A DNA stretch of 64,000 bases from MGBC120314 sp051877855 (GTDB lineage: Bacteria > Bacillota > Clostridia > Lachnospirales > Lachnospiraceae). Of this stretch, positions 1-8,193 are shown piece by piece. Under the pieces are notes generated by a model. The model was not told where the DNA came from. It ran no database searches and saw nothing but the letters and a program-made list of their open reading frames with translations. Numbering within the stretch: position 1 is the first letter of the stretch; each line of letters starts with the position of its first letter. The translations under genes were made by a program, and so were the position numbers. Location: contig JBJEJH010000060.1 of NCBI GenBank assembly GCA_051877855.1, forward strand, positions 1 to 64,000, read 5' to 3'.

Positions 1-946
1 TATTAACAATCTTCTGCTGTGCTTCCTCAACATCCTTCATACGAACAGGACCCATGAAATCCATATCTTCCTTGATCATAACAGCAAGACGCTTTGAAAG
101 GTTATTGAAGATAACATTCTGTACTTCCTCGTTAGCACCCTTAAGAGCCATAGCAAGATCGGAGTTATCCACATCACGAAGCACACGCTGAATAGCACGG
201 TCGTCCAAGGTAAGGATATCTTCGAACACAAACATCTTCTTGCGGATCTCTTCTGCCAACTCCGGATCTTCAATTTCCAAAGTCTCCATGATATGTTTTT
301 CAGTACCACGGTCAACCGAATTCAAGATTGCTACAATCGCATCAACACCACCCACGATGGTGTAATCCTGATTCACAAGGGATGCCAGTTTACGTTCCAA
401 AACTTTCTCCACCTGCTTGATAACTTCCGGTGAAGTACGATCCATCTGTGCAATACGTTTTGCAACATCCGCCTGTTTTTCCTGTGCCAGTGAAGATACC
501 ACCGCAGATGACATGGCAGGCGGCAGATAAGAAAGAATCAAGGCAATGGTCTGCGGGTGCTCGTCCTGAATAAAGTTCAACAACTGACTCGGATCCGTCT
601 TTCGAATAAATTCGAAAGGACGAACCTGCAGACTGGCCGTAAGCTTTCCGATAACCTGCTTGGCCTTATCCTCTCCCAAGGCTTTCTCCAAAAGTTCCTT
701 GGCATAGTTGATACCACCTTCTGCAATGTACTGCTGGGCAAGACAGACCTCATAGAATTCATTTAGGACGTCTTCCTTCATGCTTGGTGATACACTGCTT
801 GTATTGGCAATTTCAAGTGTCAACTGTTCAATTTCTTCTTCCTTCAAATGCTTAAAAACCGTAGCCGATTTCTCCGGTCCAAGGGCAATCAAAAGGATTG
901 CAGCCTTTTCAAGACCGCTTAATTCTCCACTGTCTTTCTTTGCCAT
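1..946 (-). CDS. fliG: Flagellar motor switch protein FliG (3' end cut by window edge)
   Basis: FliG forms the rotor face of the flagellar C-ring, binds the FliF MS-ring and takes part in torque generation. Translating the minus strand from the ATG at 946 gives about 315 residues of continuous frame with no stop before the window edge. FliG proteins are about 335-340 residues, so only the last twenty or so are missing. The N-terminal stretch (ETGL/AAILL-like, here SGLEKAAILLIALGPEKSA), the middle-domain EHPQTIALIL motif and the C-terminal charged helix region (DDRAIQRVLRDVDNSDLAMALKG) are recognisable. It starts 3 bp after fliF stops, so the two are translationally coupled. The partner order fliF-fliG is the usual one. 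The call is firm. Confidence 0.97.
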   Translation of the reverse strand, partial: MAKKDSGELSGLEKAAILLIALGPEKSATVFKHLKEEEIEQLTLEIANTSSVSPSMKEDVLNEFYEVCLAQQYIAEGGINYAKELLEKALGEDKAKQVIGKLTASLQVRPFEFIRKTDPSQLLNFIQDEHPQTIALILSYLPPAMSSAVVSSLAQEKQADVAKRIAQMDRTSPEVIKQVEKVLERKLASLVNQDYTIVGGVDAIVAILNSVDRGTEKHIMETLEIEDPELAEEIRKKMFVFEDILTLDDRAIQRVLRDVDNSDLAMALKGANEEVQNVIFNNLSKRLAVMIKEDMDFMGPVRMKDVEEAQQKIVN

Positions 947-949
947 AAT

Positions 950-2563
950 TTAATCCCATCCATCGTCTAACCAGTTACGCAAAAGTAACGCAACGGCTTC
1001 CGGATTCTCATCCACGAATTTCTCGATGGCCTTTCTAACTTCTGATTTTTCCTGTAAATCAATATCTTCAACACTCTGCTGGGTTTCCCTGGTGGTTGCA
1101 AGCATCTGTTCAACAGATAATTCAGGTTCCGTCTCCTCCACCGTAATCGGCTTCGAACTACGGAATACCACAAATACAAGAAGTCCAAGAATCGCCAAGG
1201 CAAGTAACAATTGTAACCAGAATGAAAATCCCATGGCAGAAGCTTCTCTGTCATAGAAATAATGCTTCTCATAAGCCATAATGGTAATGTTTTCTCTCGG
1301 AATACCCGTACCGGTAGAAATCAGATCCAGCCACTGGTCATCATACGCAATGATTGTCGTCTCACCATTCTGTGCCTTAAACTCATCCCAGGTCATATCA
1401 TCCAGATATCCCAGATTCTTAGCTTCGTCCTCATTATAGATCACATTCTTGGTAAACACCGCAGAAAGGGTTGAGGAATCCTTAATAACTTCTCCCGGGG
1501 ACGTGGTCTCTGTTGTAACCAGTTCATTAACCGCATAAGAATACTTTTCCAGGGAATAGCTCGTTGTGGTACCGTTGGTATCCTGAATGACATAATCCGT
1601 ATCCTCATCATTACTTTCTGTCCCCGGAGTTCCTCCTACAGTACTTCCCCCGGATGATTTCTCGATGTACGCCTCCGTGAAATATCCCTGTTCATTTCCT
1701 TCCGGAACACTATACTCATGAAGTACCTTTTCAAAGTTACTCCACTCGATATCATAATTAACAATAACCTTAACATCCTGATAGAATCCTGACGCCAATA
1801 CCTGATTTTTTACTTCCGTTGCCGTTACATTGCTTAACTGCTGTGCGTACTTAAGCTGACGGTTCAGCGCTGCGGAAGACGTACCATTGGCACTGGCCTG
1901 ACCGGAATAAAGGCTTTCTCCGGAACGGCTCAGGATGGTAATATCTTTCATAGCGAGATTTGGAACTGCATTTTTTACCAGATACGCGATATTCTCCGCT
2001 TCTTCCTCATCCATCTCGTCCGACAAATGTAAGATAATCGCTGCAGTAGAACCGGACTTACTCTCAAACAAAGAATTCGAAGAATCCTGCAGATTAATTG
2101 AAACCTGTGCCCCGGAAATCTTATCAAGCTGCGTCAGATCCTCTGCCAACTTATTATTCAAGTAAATCTGCCACTTCTTTATTCGGTCACTCTCCGTTGT
2201 TGAGAAGCTGGAATTCAACGCATCTTCATAGCTATATCCATCCACCTGGATCTCATTGGTAGCCAGAAGCATCTTAGCATTCAACAGATCCTTCTTGCGA
2301 ACCGAGATGGTCATACTGTTTTCGTTGACAGAATAATTGGATATTCCGTTTTCTGTCAGCAAAGTAGTGACCTGACTTATCTCATTGTAGTTATTCACCG
2401 TGGTTAAGATCTCGTATTGCGGGCGCGCCAAAACCACTGCCAGAATTCCCATCGTCACGAGAACCGCTGCCAGTGAACTTAATACGATCGCTTTTTGTCT
2501 ATTGTTATATCGATTCCAGAAATCCAGGAAACGCTGAAATATCTGGCGTACTCTATCAGGCAT
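950..2563 (-). CDS. fliF: Flagellar MS-ring protein FliF
   Basis: FliF (537 aa, full length) builds the MS ring in the cytoplasmic membrane on which the flagellar basal body and C-ring assemble. A first membrane helix lies at about residues 24-46, followed by the YscJ/FliF ring-building domain. A Gly/Ser/Thr-rich loop is seen near residues 310-330. A second membrane helix is at about 446-468, and a 69-residue cytoplasmic tail carries the FliG-binding region (VRKAIEKFVDENPEAVALLL). An AAGGAG site lies about 10 bases upstream of the ATG at 2563. It sits between fliE and fliG in one operon. Confidence 0.98.
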   Translation of the reverse strand: MPDRVRQIFQRFLDFWNRYNNRQKAIVLSSLAAVLVTMGILAVVLARPQYEILTTVNNYNEISQVTTLLTENGISNYSVNENSMTISVRKKDLLNAKMLLATNEIQVDGYSYEDALNSSFSTTESDRIKKWQIYLNNKLAEDLTQLDKISGAQVSINLQDSSNSLFESKSGSTAAIILHLSDEMDEEEAENIAYLVKNAVPNLAMKDITILSRSGESLYSGQASANGTSSAALNRQLKYAQQLSNVTATEVKNQVLASGFYQDVKVIVNYDIEWSNFEKVLHEYSVPEGNEQGYFTEAYIEKSSGGSTVGGTPGTESNDEDTDYVIQDTNGTTTSYSLEKYSYAVNELVTTETTSPGEVIKDSSTLSAVFTKNVIYNEDEAKNLGYLDDMTWDEFKAQNGETTIIAYDDQWLDLISTGTGIPRENITIMAYEKHYFYDREASAMGFSFWLQLLLALAILGLLVFVVFRSSKPITVEETEPELSVEQMLATTRETQQSVEDIDLQEKSEVRKAIEKFVDENPEAVALLLRNWLDDGWD

Positions 2564-2585
2564 GATACTTTATTTCTCCTTAAAA

Positions 2586-2921
2586 TTAGATCTGAATATT
2601 CATGATTTCCTTGTAGGCATCAATCAGCTTGTCACGAATGGCCACCGTGTACTGCAATGCAATATTGGCCTTCTGCTGGATAACCCCCAACTCATGTGTA
2701 CTTGTCAGATTACCAAGTGCAAAGTCAATCTCCGCCTGTTGAGCCTGCTCAACATAGTTATTGGTACTCGTTATGAGACCAATGGCAGAATTATAAATGC
2801 TGTCAAAACTATCCGTCACCTCACCAGACCCGGATGCATTCTCCCTCGGTGTCTTACCGGTTGTCAACACTTCACGGATATAGTCCGAAGTAACATTATA
2901 TAAAGCTCCTACATTATCCAT
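2586..2921 (-). CDS. fliE: Flagellar hook-basal body complex protein FliE
   Basis: FliE (111 aa) is the small adaptor that joins the MS ring to the proximal rod and is exported early. The C-terminal half carries the family signature (STHELGVIQQKANIALQYTV and the run up to the C-terminal DAYKEIMNIQI). The N-terminus is variable, as in other FliE proteins. A GAAGGAG site precedes the ATG at 2921. It follows flgC by 56 bp and precedes fliF by 22 bp, which is the standard clostridial order. Confidence 0.95.
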   Translation of the reverse strand: MDNVGALYNVTSDYIREVLTTGKTPRENASGSGEVTDSFDSIYNSAIGLITSTNNYVEQAQQAEIDFALGNLTSTHELGVIQQKANIALQYTVAIRDKLIDAYKEIMNIQI

Positions 2922-2977
2922 AATAAACTCCTTCTAATCCATCCTTTTCAAAGGGTAGGATGATTCCCAAATCCATA

Positions 2978-3427
2978 CTACTTTCCGACTTCAAGACCCT
3001 TTGTAAGCATCGCCTTGGTGGCATTAAATGAAGTCACATTGGCCTCATAAGAGCGGGTTGCATCGATGAGATCCGTCATTTCCGTGATCACATTAACATT
3101 CGGATAAGTCACATAACCATCTTCATCTGCGTCGGGATGGGAAGGATCATAGACCTTCTTCATCGCAGTATCATTGTCCGTAGTAATCTTGGTAACCTTA
3201 ACGCCCTGCCCGGCAATACTCTTGGACGCAGCAGTCAATACACTGGAGAAGCTTCCCATGGGATTATTCGTCTTCTCGGTAAAGAATACATTTTTACGTC
3301 GATATGGTGTTCCATTTTCCGTTCTGGTAGTATTCACATTCGCAATATTCTCTGCGATAATGTCCGAACGAAGCTGCTGTGCCGTCATTCCGGAAGCACT
3401 GATATTTAAACCTGTAAATATAGACAT
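2978..3427 (-). CDS. flgC: Flagellar basal-body rod protein FlgC
   Basis: FlgC (149 aa) is a proximal rod subunit. The start at 3427 is chosen because AAAGGAAG sits correctly before this ATG; the frame is open six codons further upstream without a better site. The N-terminus (FTGLNISASGMTAQQLRSD, then IAENIANVNTTRT) is the rod-protein signature. The C-terminal YPNVNVITEMTDLIDATRSYEANV is the conserved coiled-coil segment used in rod polymerisation. It lies between flgB and fliE. Confidence 0.97.
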   Translation of the reverse strand: MSIFTGLNISASGMTAQQLRSDIIAENIANVNTTRTENGTPYRRKNVFFTEKTNNPMGSFSSVLTAASKSIAGQGVKVTKITTDNDTAMKKVYDPSHPDADEDGYVTYPNVNVITEMTDLIDATRSYEANVTSFNATKAMLTKGLEVGK

Positions 3428-3453
3428 ATAAATTCTTCCTTTCAAAAAAAATA

Positions 3454-3852
3454 TTACTTTGAAATCACCGTCTTAATACGGCTGAACTCATTGGTCATAC
3501 TGTCAATCAAAGTATTATAGACGATCTGATTCGCTGCCAGCTCGGTCTGTTCCGTGGCCATATCCACATTATTATCATCAATACGATAGGAATAACCTGC
3601 CTCATCAATGTAGGTATTCATCTTGACGCTATCCAGATCCATATTGTGAATCTTCTTCGAAAGTGAATCCTTTTCTTTACCTGCACTCTCAATTGCCCGG
3701 TTAAGATGTGTTTCAAACTCCACATCCTTACGCTTATAGCCCGGAGTATCTGCATTCGCGATATTATTGCTGATGAGTTCGTTGCGATAATAGCTGGCAT
3801 CTGCGGCCTTATTCAACACATCAACATAATCAAATGCTCCTGAACCAAACAT
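3454..3852 (-). CDS. flgB: Flagellar basal-body rod protein FlgB
   Basis: FlgB (132 aa) is a proximal rod subunit and the first gene of the flagellar operon in this window. The start at 3852 is preceded by an AGAAGGAG ribosome site; the frame stays open nine codons upstream but without a site. The motif NELISNNIANADTPGYKRKDV is the rod signature, and the C-terminus (MATEQTELAANQIVYNTLID) matches the conserved helical end. A sigma-A like promoter lies about 60 bp upstream, after the codY terminator, so the flagellar genes can be expressed apart from codY. Confidence 0.97.
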   Translation of the reverse strand: MFGSGAFDYVDVLNKAADASYYRNELISNNIANADTPGYKRKDVEFETHLNRAIESAGKEKDSLSKKIHNMDLDSVKMNTYIDEAGYSYRIDDNNVDMATEQTELAANQIVYNTLIDSMTNEFSRIKTVISK

Positions 3853-3912
3853 AATATCACTCCTTCTATATGCATCCATGCAACATTTTTCTACATAAAA
3901 TCCCTTATATAC

Positions 3913-3940
3913 ATTATACGAATTATGGGCGAAAAGACAA
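3913..3940 (-). promoter_or_regulatory. Likely sigma-A promoter for the flgB operon
   Basis: On the minus strand TTGTCT (3935-3940) and TATAAT (3913-3918) are separated by 16 bases. This lies between the codY terminator and the flgB ribosome site. The -10 is a perfect match and the -35 matches 4 of 6. Confidence 0.6.
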
Positions 3941-3957
3941 GTTCTTTTTTTGCAAAA

Positions 3958-3990
3958 GAAAACCAGTGTCCGAAAACACTGGCTTTTATA
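3958..3990 (-). terminator. Rho-independent terminator of codY
   Basis: The 7-bp arms CCAGTGT (3963-3969) and ACACTGG (3976-3982) enclose a six-base loop. Read on the minus strand, the stem is preceded by AAAAG and followed by TTTTCTTTT. It begins about 10 bases after the codY stop. Confidence 0.85.
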
Positions 3991-3999
3991 AAAATTAAT

Positions 4000-4776
4000 T
4001 TATTTGTTATTCGCTATTTTTTTCAGTTCATCAAACACCACGTCATTTAATACCTTAATATAGGTTCCCTTCATTCCGGAAGAACGGGATTCAATAACCC
4101 CTGCACTCTCGAACTTACGCAATGCATTGACGATAACGGATCTCGTAATACCCACCTTATCCGCAATCTTACTTGCTACAAGAATTCCCTCATTTCCCTC
4201 AAGCTCGGAGAAAATATGAGTGATTGCCTCCAGCTCTGAAAATGATAATGTGCTGATTGCCGACTTCACAATATGCACCTTGCGGTCTTCTTCTGCATTC
4301 TCCTCATTCACGGAACGCATCATCTCAAGCCCCACAACGGTGGTACCGTACTCACAGAGAATAATATCGTCAATTTCATAAGTGGAATCCGACTTATACA
4401 TAAACAAGGTTCCAAGACGTTCTCCAGCAATATCAATCGGGGCAATGATGGCCTGAAATCTTCGGATATTGTCATCGGTAAATCCAAGGGTGGTCAGATT
4501 AACATTCTCCTTAGTAGATAATACCCCAAGCAGTCGTTCATTTAACATATTATCCACAAACCCGCCGACTTCGTCATCAATCAATTCACGAATTTCTTCC
4601 ACACCGGGACAGGAACTAACTCCCAGCACCTTACCTTTCTTACTGATTACCAAGATGTTCGATTTTAAGATATCCGCCAACACCTCACAAATATCATTGA
4701 ATACAACTCTGTGTGAATGATTATTGTGCAATAGTTTATTAATTTTTCTGGTCTTATCTAATAACTGTACACTCAT
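4000..4776 (-). CDS. codY: GTP-sensing global transcriptional regulator CodY
   Basis: CodY (258 aa, usual length about 260) represses or activates nutrient-limitation genes when bound to branched-chain amino acids and GTP. The N-terminal GAF-type effector domain spans about residues 1-155. The winged helix-turn-helix starts near residue 201, with the strongly conserved SKIADKVGITRSVIVNALRK segment. Its position just ahead of flgB matches the B. subtilis and clostridial order. It has its own promoter and a palindrome close to the CodY box upstream, which suggests autoregulation. It has its own terminator as well. Confidence 0.97.
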   Translation of the reverse strand: MSVQLLDKTRKINKLLHNNHSHRVVFNDICEVLADILKSNILVISKKGKVLGVSSCPGVEEIRELIDDEVGGFVDNMLNERLLGVLSTKENVNLTTLGFTDDNIRRFQAIIAPIDIAGERLGTLFMYKSDSTYEIDDIILCEYGTTVVGLEMMRSVNEENAEEDRKVHIVKSAISTLSFSELEAITHIFSELEGNEGILVASKIADKVGITRSVIVNALRKFESAGVIESRSSGMKGTYIKVLNDVVFDELKKIANNK

Positions 4777-4796
4777 AATTACTCCATCCTTCTCTC

Positions 4797-4825
4797 ATCA
4801 AACAATACAAGAAAATTCGTGTCAA
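4797..4825 (-). promoter_or_regulatory. Likely codY promoter
   Basis: On the minus strand a perfect TTGACA (4820-4825) is followed after 17 bases by TTTGAT (4797-4802, 4 of 6). The ribosome site and the ATG at 4776 follow closely. The spacer contains AATTTTCT, which resembles half of a CodY box. Confidence 0.6.
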
Positions 4826-4903
4826 AATGAATCAATTTAAAAATATTATAACAAATAATTGATATTTTGCAATAGTTTGCAACCATTTTTTACCATTTTA
4901 TCA

Positions 4904-4918
4904 AATTATCTGATAATT
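4904..4918. promoter_or_regulatory. Candidate CodY box upstream of codY
   Basis: The palindrome AATTATCTGATAATT matches the published CodY box consensus AATTTTCWGAAAATT at 13 of 15 positions, with two symmetric changes. It lies about 80 bp upstream of the predicted codY -35 element, in the topA-codY gap. Autoregulation of codY is known in several Firmicutes; here it is inferred from the site alone. Confidence 0.55.
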
Positions 4919-4966
4919 TAAAGAGAAGGCTTCGTTTTTCCCCTTCATGGGGTCCCAGAGTTAATT

Positions 4967-7045
4967 TTATTTCGTTTTTTTCTCCAGGTTTTCCACATAT
5001 CCGCACTGTGGATCGTTGCAGGCAAGCTTATTTCCCTTCTCCACCATATAACTTCCGCACTGAGGACATTTCTTCTCGGAAGGTTTCTGCCATGATACGA
5101 AATCGCATTCCGGATAATTGGAACAGCCAAAATACCTTCTTCCCTTTTTCGTCTTACGTATAATCACATCTTTGTTACATTTCGGGCAGGCAACATTGGC
5201 CTTCTCAAGATACGGCTTGGTATTGCGGCAATCCGGGAATCCCGGACAGGCAAGGAACTTTCCGTGAGGTCCGTATTTGATGACCATATTTCTTCCGCAC
5301 TGATCACAGATCACATCGGTTTTCTCGTCCTCAATATTGATTTCCTCAAGCTCCCTCTGGGCATTTTTCACCGCCTCATCCAAATCCGGATAAAAATTGC
5401 TCACCACCGTCTTCCAGTTTACTGCGCCTTCCCCAACTTTATCTAACAACGATTCCAGATTGGCTGTAAAATTCACATCCACAATACTAGGAAATGCTTT
5501 CTTCATCACTTCATTAACTGCCTCGCCAAGCTCTGTTACATAGAGATTTTTCTCCTCTTTGGACACATAATGACGTGCAATAATTGTGGTAATTGTCGGA
5601 GCATAAGTCGATGGACGACCAATTCCAAGTTCCTCCATGGTCTTTACCAGGGCTGCCTCGGTATAATGTGCCGGTGGCTGGGTAAAATGCTGCTTCTCCT
5701 CGAAAGAAACCAGAGAAAGACAGCTCTTTTCATCAATACCACGAACCAGCATATTATTATCTTCCTTCTCCTCATCAGTATCCACATAAACGGACATAAA
5801 TCCATCAAACACCAGCTTAGATGCGGACATGGTAAAGAAATAATCTCCACAGCGAAGTCGGATGGATGTCTGTTCATACTGTGCATCTGCCATCTGACTT
5901 GCCGTAAAACGCTTCCAGATTAACTGATACAGACGGAACTGATCCCTTGACAGGGAATCCTTAATCTGAACCGGAAGTAAAGTAATGTCCGTAGGACGAA
6001 TTGCCTCATGGGCATCCTGAATCTTCTTTCCTTCATTGCCATTATTCTTACGTTCTACAAAGTAGTTCTCTCCATAGGTACTATGGATATATTCACCGGC
6101 AAGACGCTCTGCCTCATCCGCCACACGGGTGGAATCGGTACGAAGATAAGTAATAATACCCACGGTACCCATACCTTCAATATCAACACCTTCATACAAC
6201 TGCTGTGCCAGGCGCATCGTCTTCTGTGTTGAGAAATTCAATACCTTTGATGCTTCCTGCTGAAGGGTACTGGTGGTAAAAGGCAGCGGTGCCTTACGGT
6301 TCTTCTTGGATTTCTTGATGGAATCTACCACAAATTCCTTGTTCTCAAGGTTCTTTCGAATCTCCTCCATCTGTTCCCTGGATCGGATATCGATTTTACC
6401 CTTGGAATCCCCATGGAACTTGGCAACAACATTTTTCTTCTCTCCATCGATCTTTAAGGTTGCATCCAGGGTCCAGTACTCCTCCGGAATAAATGCATTT
6501 ATTTCTGCCTCACGATCACAGATAATACGGAGCGCTACCGACTGAACACGGCCCGCACTAAGTCCTCTCTTAATCTTTTCCCAAAGCAGCGGACTGATAC
6601 TATAACCAACCATACGATCCAGAATACGTCTGGACTGCTGTGCATCCACGAGGTTCATGTCAATCTTACGTGGTTCCTTGATGGATGCCTTTACCGCATT
6701 CTTGGTAATCTCGTTAAAGCTGATACGGTTGATATCCTTCTCCTCGATCTTTAATGCATTGGCAAGATGCCATGAAATTGCCTCACCCTCACGATCCGGG
6801 TCCGTTGCAAGATATACTTTATCGGCCTTCTTAACTTCCTTACGAAGCTTTGCCAGGATATCTCCTTTTCCACGAATCGTAATATACTTTGGCTCAAAAT
6901 CATGTTCGATATCAATTCCCATACTACTTCTCGGAAGATCCCGTACATGTCCGTTCGAAGCAGCCACCTCGTAATTACTTCCCAGGAATTTTTTAATTGT
7001 CTTAACCTTTGCCGGTGATTCCACAATAACCAAATACTTTGCCAT
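4967..7045 (-). CDS. topA: DNA topoisomerase I (type IA)
   Basis: TopA (692 aa) relaxes negative supercoils by a transient 5'-phosphotyrosine break. The TOPRIM domain at the N-terminus carries Glu9 (VIVESPAK) and the acidic triad in TDPDREGE (Asp82, Asp84, Glu86). The active-site Tyr is residue 300 in GIITYLRTDSTR. Three four-cysteine zinc fingers occupy the last 120 residues (CDQCG...CPGFPDC, CPKCN...CSNYPEC, CPQCG...CNDPQC). A GAGGTAG site precedes the ATG. It follows dprA by 26 bp in the comM-dprA-topA unit. The length and domain set are those of a standard bacterial enzyme. Confidence 0.98.
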   Translation of the reverse strand: MAKYLVIVESPAKVKTIKKFLGSNYEVAASNGHVRDLPRSSMGIDIEHDFEPKYITIRGKGDILAKLRKEVKKADKVYLATDPDREGEAISWHLANALKIEEKDINRISFNEITKNAVKASIKEPRKIDMNLVDAQQSRRILDRMVGYSISPLLWEKIKRGLSAGRVQSVALRIICDREAEINAFIPEEYWTLDATLKIDGEKKNVVAKFHGDSKGKIDIRSREQMEEIRKNLENKEFVVDSIKKSKKNRKAPLPFTTSTLQQEASKVLNFSTQKTMRLAQQLYEGVDIEGMGTVGIITYLRTDSTRVADEAERLAGEYIHSTYGENYFVERKNNGNEGKKIQDAHEAIRPTDITLLPVQIKDSLSRDQFRLYQLIWKRFTASQMADAQYEQTSIRLRCGDYFFTMSASKLVFDGFMSVYVDTDEEKEDNNMLVRGIDEKSCLSLVSFEEKQHFTQPPAHYTEAALVKTMEELGIGRPSTYAPTITTIIARHYVSKEEKNLYVTELGEAVNEVMKKAFPSIVDVNFTANLESLLDKVGEGAVNWKTVVSNFYPDLDEAVKNAQRELEEINIEDEKTDVICDQCGRNMVIKYGPHGKFLACPGFPDCRNTKPYLEKANVACPKCNKDVIIRKTKKGRRYFGCSNYPECDFVSWQKPSEKKCPQCGSYMVEKGNKLACNDPQCGYVENLEKKTK

Positions 7046-7071
7046 AATGATCTACCTCTTTTATATTCCGA

Positions 7072-8193
7072 TTATTTCTTTACAGTCACATAATATCCCG
7101 GTGAAATCTCCCGAATCAGTTCCTTGAATGAAAGACTCACCAGTGCTTCTGTCACTGCCGAAATACCCAATCCCGTTTCTTCTATTATATAGTTCACATT
7201 TTGGGGTGTTAAATCTAGACAACTATACACCATTTCTTCCGACCTTGCAAGTAAATTAATATTTTTTTTATGTTTCATCGACTCATCCGAGTCGATTTTC
7301 TCCCGTAATTCCGGCACTTCATAACATAGAGTTTCTAAGATATCTCCCGGGGTTGTAACCACTCCGGCACCAATTTTAATCAAATGATTACACCCCTTAC
7401 TTAATTCATCACCCATTCTTCCCGGCACTGCCATAACCAGACGGTTTTGTTCCAGCGCAGAGTCTACGGTAATCAGCGAACCACTCTTTTCCCGTGCCTC
7501 CACCACCACAACCACATCCGAAAGGCCACTGATAATTCGGTTGCGCAGGGGAAAATGCTTTGAAAGGGGCTCCATTCCCGGCGGGAACTCCGAAAGTATC
7601 CCGCCCTTTTCTTCCATCTGCATATAAATTCCGATATTCTCTCTGGGATAACACCGATCCACTCCGCCGGCCAGAACACCCATGGTATATCCATTAAGTG
7701 CCAGTGCGCCCTCATGTGCCGCTGAATCGATCCCCCTTGCAAGTCCGCTAATAACGCTCACCCCGGCCATGGCCAGCTGTCGTCCGATCCCATAAGCCGT
7801 CTGTCGTCCATATTCACTGCAGCCTCTCGCTCCCACCACTGCAACGGAAGGAGTATCTTCATCGGGAAGCTTACCCTTTATGTAAAGACATGCCGGTGGA
7901 TTATAAATATGTCGCAGGCGCTTGGGATATTCCTCATCCCGGATTACAATCATTCTTATATTTTTCTTTTTCATATTCAAATATTCCTGAAAAATATTGG
8001 AATTCTTTTTCGAATCCATAAGATTCCGGAACTCTTTCCCCTTTAGGAGACGGGTGGATTCCATACACGCCTCCTCTGCCTGATACACTGCTCTTGGACT
8101 ATCAAAGCACTGCAAAAGCTTCTCAATGGTGATGTTGCCGATCCCCGGGATATTACACAACCAGAACCAGTAAAACTCCTCATCTTGTTCCAT
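7072..8193 (-). CDS. dprA: DNA processing protein DprA (Smf)
   Basis: DprA (about 373 aa) binds incoming single-stranded DNA and loads RecA during natural transformation. The Rossmann-like core shows the family motifs VAVVGARGCSEYGR, ISGLARGIDSAAHEGAL and FPLRNRIISGLSD, followed by VVEAREKSGSLIT. A C-terminal winged-helix-like segment ends the protein. The ATG at 8193 lies 9 bases after GGAGG, which is better placed than the GTG two codons upstream. The start overlaps the comM stop by 14 bp. Whether this organism is competent cannot be judged here; DprA is common in non-competent Clostridia too. Confidence 0.96.
   Translation of the reverse strand: MEQDEEFYWFWLCNIPGIGNITIEKLLQCFDSPRAVYQAEEACMESTRLLKGKEFRNLMDSKKNSNIFQEYLNMKKKNIRMIVIRDEEYPKRLRHIYNPPACLYIKGKLPDEDTPSVAVVGARGCSEYGRQTAYGIGRQLAMAGVSVISGLARGIDSAAHEGALALNGYTMGVLAGGVDRCYPRENIGIYMQMEEKGGILSEFPPGMEPLSKHFPLRNRIISGLSDVVVVVEAREKSGSLITVDSALEQNRLVMAVPGRMGDELSKGCNHLIKIGAGVVTTPGDILETLCYEVPELREKIDSDESMKHKKNINLLARSEEMVYSCLDLTPQNVNYIIEETGLGISAVTEALVSLSFKELIREISPGYYVTVKK

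Noticed and set aside
4935..4952. CCCC/GGGG hairpin after topA as terminator
   Set aside because: On the minus strand the stem is followed by an A-run, not a T-run, so it does not fit a Rho-independent terminator for topA.
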